In this document: piece after piece, positions 4,523 to 7,114 of the stretch
How positions within the stretch are numbered: the first letter of the stretch is position 1
Layout of the letters: each line of letters begins with the position of its first letter
DNA from: an archaeon
GTDB lineage: Archaea; Thermoproteota; Nitrososphaeria; Nitrososphaerales; UBA183
Assembly: GCA_021786335.1 (NCBI GenBank)
Contig: JAJYNM010000074.1
Location: 1 to 7,114 of the forward strand
DNA length: 7,114 nucleotides
Direction: 5' to 3'
Program-made: the position numbers and the translations under genes
Notes under the pieces: generated by a model
The model's database searches: none
The model's input: only the letters and a program-made list of their open reading frames with translations
Told to the model about the DNA's origin: nothing

Positions 4523-5112
4523 CGGAACCCACGAGCAAGGCCAGCGAGCCAGCCATCCCACCCCCTCCTCAGGTAGAGGCCTCTCCGCAGCAGGCCAAGG
4601 CCCCCTCCAACCCGTCTTCGGCGGCAGCCCCGGCTGCGCCTAACCCTGATCTGGACAGGGCAAAGGACATCGCCGACAGGATAACGTCGAAGTACCCTGG
4701 GTCTAAGCTGGAGTGGGTGAAGCCGCGCAGGCTGAAAATATCCGTCCCGCCGAGCATGATAAAGGACGTGGCGCTCTTCACCAGGGATTCGCTAGGGTTC
4801 GACCACATCAGCACGGTGAGCGGGGTCGACTGGATTGCGAAGAGCGCTCTGGAAGTGGTCTACTTCATCGGTTCTACGGCCCCAGGCCAGGAGGGGTTCG
4901 TCCTAGCGCTCTCCGAGAGGGTGCCCAGAGATAACCCAGTAGTCCCGACCCTGATCGAAGTATGGATGGGCGCAGAGTACCACGAGCGCGAGACGCACGA
5001 GATGTTCGGGCTCAACTTCCAGGGGCACCCCGACCAGAGCCACCTCTTCCTCCCGGAGGACTGGAACGACCTGCCGCCCCTCCGCAAGGACTACATTTCG
5101 CCGGGTAGATGA
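4519..5112 (+). CDS. nuoC: Complex I subunit C (NuoC, 30-kDa) with Pro/Ala-rich N-terminus
   Basis: A 197-residue peripheral-arm subunit packed against NuoD. The conserved 30-kDa signature lies at the C-terminus: EYHERETHEMFGLNFQGHP (153-171), then FLPEDWNDLPPLRKDY (177-192). The start is taken as GTG 4519, which overlaps the nuoB stop as GTGA; the next in-frame ATG codes Met80, inside the domain. An ATG at 4324 would add 65 residues over nuoB and is rejected. Residues 2-45 are rich in Pro, Ala, Ser and Gln with a PPPP run and look disordered; the folded domain begins near LDRAKDIADRI (45-55). The Shine-Dalgarno is weak, so translation likely depends on ribosomes finishing nuoB. NuoC and NuoD are separate proteins, not fused as in E. 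coli. Confidence 0.93.
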   Translation: MTEPTSKASEPAIPPPPQVEASPQQAKAPSNPSSAAAPAAPNPDLDRAKDIADRITSKYPGSKLEWVKPRRLKISVPPSMIKDVALFTRDSLGFDHISTVSGVDWIAKSALEVVYFIGSTAPGQEGFVLALSERVPRDNPVVPTLIEVWMGAEYHERETHEMFGLNFQGHPDQSHLFLPEDWNDLPPLRKDYISPGR

Positions 5113-6233
5113 AAATGGCCCTCGAGACCGAGTACACACCCGACGCCGACCGGATCATGTCCGTCTCTCTAGGCCCGCAGCATCCGGGGGCCGGCCACTT
5201 TCGCATCAGGCTCTGGCTGGACGGCGACTACGTCGTCAAGGCTCTCCCCGACGCAGGTTATGTCCATAGGGGCGAGGAGAAGATGGGGGAGTACAGGAAC
5301 TACATCCAGAACGTCCCACACCTGGAGCGGCCGGTGATACTAGACAGCTCGAACATACTTTTCGCTTATTCCCTTGGGGTCGACGAGCTCATGAACAGCA
5401 AGATCCCCTCCCGGGGGCAGTATCTCCGGGTCATCATGTCTGAAATCAACCGCATCATCTCACACATGTACTTCATCGCCATCCAGGGGCTCTTCCTGGG
5501 CCACACCACGATGATCACCTGGTGCATGGGTGACAGGGACTTTTGGATCGACCTCGGCGAGAGAATAGCGGGGGCGAGGGTGACTTTCGCCTACATCATA
5601 CCTGGCGGGGTGAGGAATGACATCCCTGAGTTCGCCATCGAGAAGGGCCTCAGAACCTGCGACTGGTTCGAGAAGCGCATGGATGAGTATGAGAAGATAT
5701 TCTACGACAACCCCATGGTCCACCAGAGGTCGGACGGCGTCGGTGTCCTGTCCAGGGAAGAGGCCGTCGCCTTCGGCGCGACGGGGACAGTAGCGAGGGC
5801 GTCCGGGCTCGCACTCGATGTGCGTAAGGACGAACCCTACAGCTCTTATCAGGACTTCGAGTTCAAGACGCCGGTGCTCACCCAGGGTGATTCTTGGGCT
5901 CGGGCCTATGTCGCGCTGCTCGAGATGCGCGAGTCGGTAAAGATAATCAGGCAGGCGCTCAAAGGACTCCCTCAGGGCCCGGTACGCCTCAAGCTCGGCC
6001 CACAGCCGAGGGTCCCCGCGGGAGAGGCGTACTCCAGGACAGAGGCCGCCAGAGGGGAGATGTCATACTACATAGTCAGCGACGGTTCGCCGCGCCCCTA
6101 CCGGCTGAAGATCGGCGTCCCTTCGGCGAAGAACCTCAGGGCCCTACCGCACCTGCTGAGGAACGTCCACGTGGCCGACATCCCTGTGATCTATTGGAGC
6201 CTGAACTACTGGCCTGTCGAAGCAGACCGATAG
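5109..6233 (+). CDS. nuoD: Complex I subunit D (NuoD, 49-kDa)
   Basis: A 374-residue peripheral-arm subunit that forms the quinone cavity with NuoB; length slightly below the usual 380-410. Motifs in order: LGPQHPGAGHFR (21-32), GYVHRGEEKMGEYRNY (50-65), ERPVILDSSN (73-82), VSDGSPRPYRLKIGVPS (323-339), ALPHLL (345-350), VADIP (355-359) and EADR at the C-terminus. The Cys pairs of the related NiFe hydrogenases are absent, as expected. The quinone-site residues differ from the bovine and Thermus proteins: the Tyr of DRLDY aligns without gaps to Ile77, and the HPxxHG motif is HPGAGH. ATG 5109 overlaps the nuoC stop as ATGA. It is the last gene of the operon; nuoH does not follow. Confidence 0.95.
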   Translation: MKMALETEYTPDADRIMSVSLGPQHPGAGHFRIRLWLDGDYVVKALPDAGYVHRGEEKMGEYRNYIQNVPHLERPVILDSSNILFAYSLGVDELMNSKIPSRGQYLRVIMSEINRIISHMYFIAIQGLFLGHTTMITWCMGDRDFWIDLGERIAGARVTFAYIIPGGVRNDIPEFAIEKGLRTCDWFEKRMDEYEKIFYDNPMVHQRSDGVGVLSREEAVAFGATGTVARASGLALDVRKDEPYSSYQDFEFKTPVLTQGDSWARAYVALLEMRESVKIIRQALKGLPQGPVRLKLGPQPRVPAGEAYSRTEAARGEMSYYIVSDGSPRPYRLKIGVPSAKNLRALPHLLRNVHVADIPVIYWSLNYWPVEADR

Positions 6234-6330
6234 GCCGCCCAATGCATGGTCTGCGAGTGAGGGTTTCCTCCTGGCAGGTATCATCCGCCCCCCTGTCCTT
6301 TCGCGGCGGTGCGACCCGGCGCGGCAGGTG
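6234..6330. other. Convergent intergenic region after nuoD
   Basis: These 97 nt separate two genes that run towards each other. No nuoH remnant or other reading frame is visible. CCGCC (6285-6289) and GGCGG (6305-6309) can pair around a 15-nt loop containing CCTTTCGC. TTTCCTCCT (6264-6272) is the only pyrimidine run after nuoD on the plus strand. A two-way terminator is expected here but the sequence shows no clear T-run for either strand. Confidence 0.3.
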
Positions 6331-7114
6331 TCACCGCTCCCCAACCGGCGCGACGAAGGGCTCGGCCTCCGGGAATCTCTCGCCTCTCCTGAGGAGATAG
6401 ACGCCAAGCAATATCAGCGCCCCCCCGAAGACCTGGACAGCCGTAATCTGCTCTCCTAGGACGGTGAGCCCGAAAAATGCGCCGAACAGCGTGGACGTAG
6501 ACCACACAAGAAGCATCCTGATCGCTCCGAGCCGCTTGACCGCGGCGATGAACAGAATCGTCGCCCCGGAGACCGCGAGCGCCAATAGGAGCATGACGGC
6601 GGAGGAGTAGGCAGAGAACCCGAAGGGGAATCCTCCGACGAGGAACACGGCGGTTAGGACGCATCCTCCGATGAGGTTGCGGAACTTGCTCAGAAGGGCC
6701 GTGTCGAACTTCTTCGTTGCGAGCACGATTATGTTGTTCTCTATCGCCCACCAGGCCCCGGAGCCGAGGATCAGCAGGTTCCCGGCAAGCCCCTGGAGGA
6801 ACGCGATGTGGGAGAGGTCAAGGTTGGTCGAGACCACCAGGAGCCCCGCCACGATGAGTAGTCCGCGGGCGGCCTGTCCGCGCCCCAGCCTCTCTCCAAA
6901 GATCGCGAAGGCGATCACCGTGGTAAACAGGACCTCGCCGTTGGCTAGAAGTGACGCGTTCACGACGGTGGTCTGACTCAGGCCCAGGGTGTACATCAGC
7001 GGAGCGACGCCCGCCCCCACGAGCCCGAAGAACACGAGGTATCTGTAGCTCCCAGGCTGAGGCTTCCTCCTGGGCTGGTACAGCAGCAGGATGAGCCCGG
7101 AGAGGAGGAACGTG
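6331..7114 (-). CDS. EamA/DMT-family transporter, 5' end beyond window
   Basis: A membrane transporter of the drug/metabolite superfamily, cut at its N-terminus. 260 codons are visible and the frame stays open to the right edge, so a GTG at 7035 is internal and about 30-40 residues are missing. The two EamA halves can be seen: the first ends with NASLLANGEVLFTTVIAF, AIFGERL and GLLIVAGLLVV, the second has LIGGCVLTAVFLVGG, ATILFIAAVKRLGAIRM, GAFFGLTVLGEQI and FGGALILLGVYLL. About nine hydrophobic segments are present. Members export amino acids, metabolites or drugs; the substrate cannot be read here. The charged tail after the last helix (RRGERFPEAEP) lies in the cytoplasm in most relatives. 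It is convergent with nuoD and not part of that operon. Confidence 0.9.
   Translation of the reverse strand, partial: TFLLSGLILLLYQPRRKPQPGSYRYLVFFGLVGAGVAPLMYTLGLSQTTVVNASLLANGEVLFTTVIAFAIFGERLGRGQAARGLLIVAGLLVVSTNLDLSHIAFLQGLAGNLLILGSGAWWAIENNIIVLATKKFDTALLSKFRNLIGGCVLTAVFLVGGFPFGFSAYSSAVMLLLALAVSGATILFIAAVKRLGAIRMLLVWSTSTLFGAFFGLTVLGEQITAVQVFGGALILLGVYLLRRGERFPEAEPFVAPVGER

Noticed and set aside
1..7114. CRISPR array, insertion sequence or prophage genes
   Set aside because: No regularly spaced repeats, transposase motifs, long terminal repeats or phage proteins were seen; the genes are housekeeping metabolism.

Overview
The window is a GC-rich archaeal chromosome segment, most likely from the Thermoproteota/Thaumarchaeota (Nitrososphaeria-like) side of the archaea. 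The signs are a tRNA gene with a textbook bulge-helix-bulge intron, TATA boxes about 25-30 nt upstream of the tRNA 5' end and of two start codons (leaderless mRNAs), an archaeal short AlaX, a geranylgeranyl-reductase-like flavoprotein, and NuoA-D proteins of archaeal type. The assignment comes from protein character and gene structure, not from a phylogeny.

Layout. Positions 1-1609 are on the minus strand: a tRNA-Arg(CCT) cut by the left edge (1-89) with its own promoter; alaX (131-583, TTG start); and a flavoprotein of the geranylgeranyl reductase family (584-1609) that abuts alaX with a single TAG codon between them. A divergent promoter region (1610-1713) leads on the plus strand to citrate synthase (1714-2961) and an overlapping two-CBS-domain protein (2958-3383, TTG start). 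A 246-nt gap without a credible gene (3384-3629) holds a strong 70-nt hairpin, a pair of competing small hairpins and the nuo promoter. The overlapping operon nuoA-nuoB-nuoC-nuoD (3630-6233) encodes the N2 cluster and quinone-site part of respiratory complex I plus membrane subunit A. The operon stops there and faces a convergent EamA/DMT-family transporter (6331-7114, minus strand), whose 5' end lies beyond the right edge.

How the genes fit together. Citrate synthase feeds the TCA cycle, and complex I oxidises the reductant made there and passes electrons to a membrane quinone. The flavoprotein may saturate isoprenoid lipid or quinone side chains. AlaX clears Ser/Gly mischarged on tRNA-Ala, and tRNA-Arg(CCT) reads AGG, an Arg codon used often in this window.

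The most unusual item is the citrate synthase N-terminus. About 35 residues ahead of the enzyme domain look like a ribbon-helix-helix DNA-binding domain, and a perfect AT-rich palindrome sits between the TATA box and the start codon of the same gene. This suggests a citrate synthase that may bind DNA and regulate itself, comparable in design to PutA. Other points of interest are an 18-nt-class insertion in the tRNA D-loop, complex I genes that end after nuoD, and non-canonical residues at conserved NuoA and NuoD positions.
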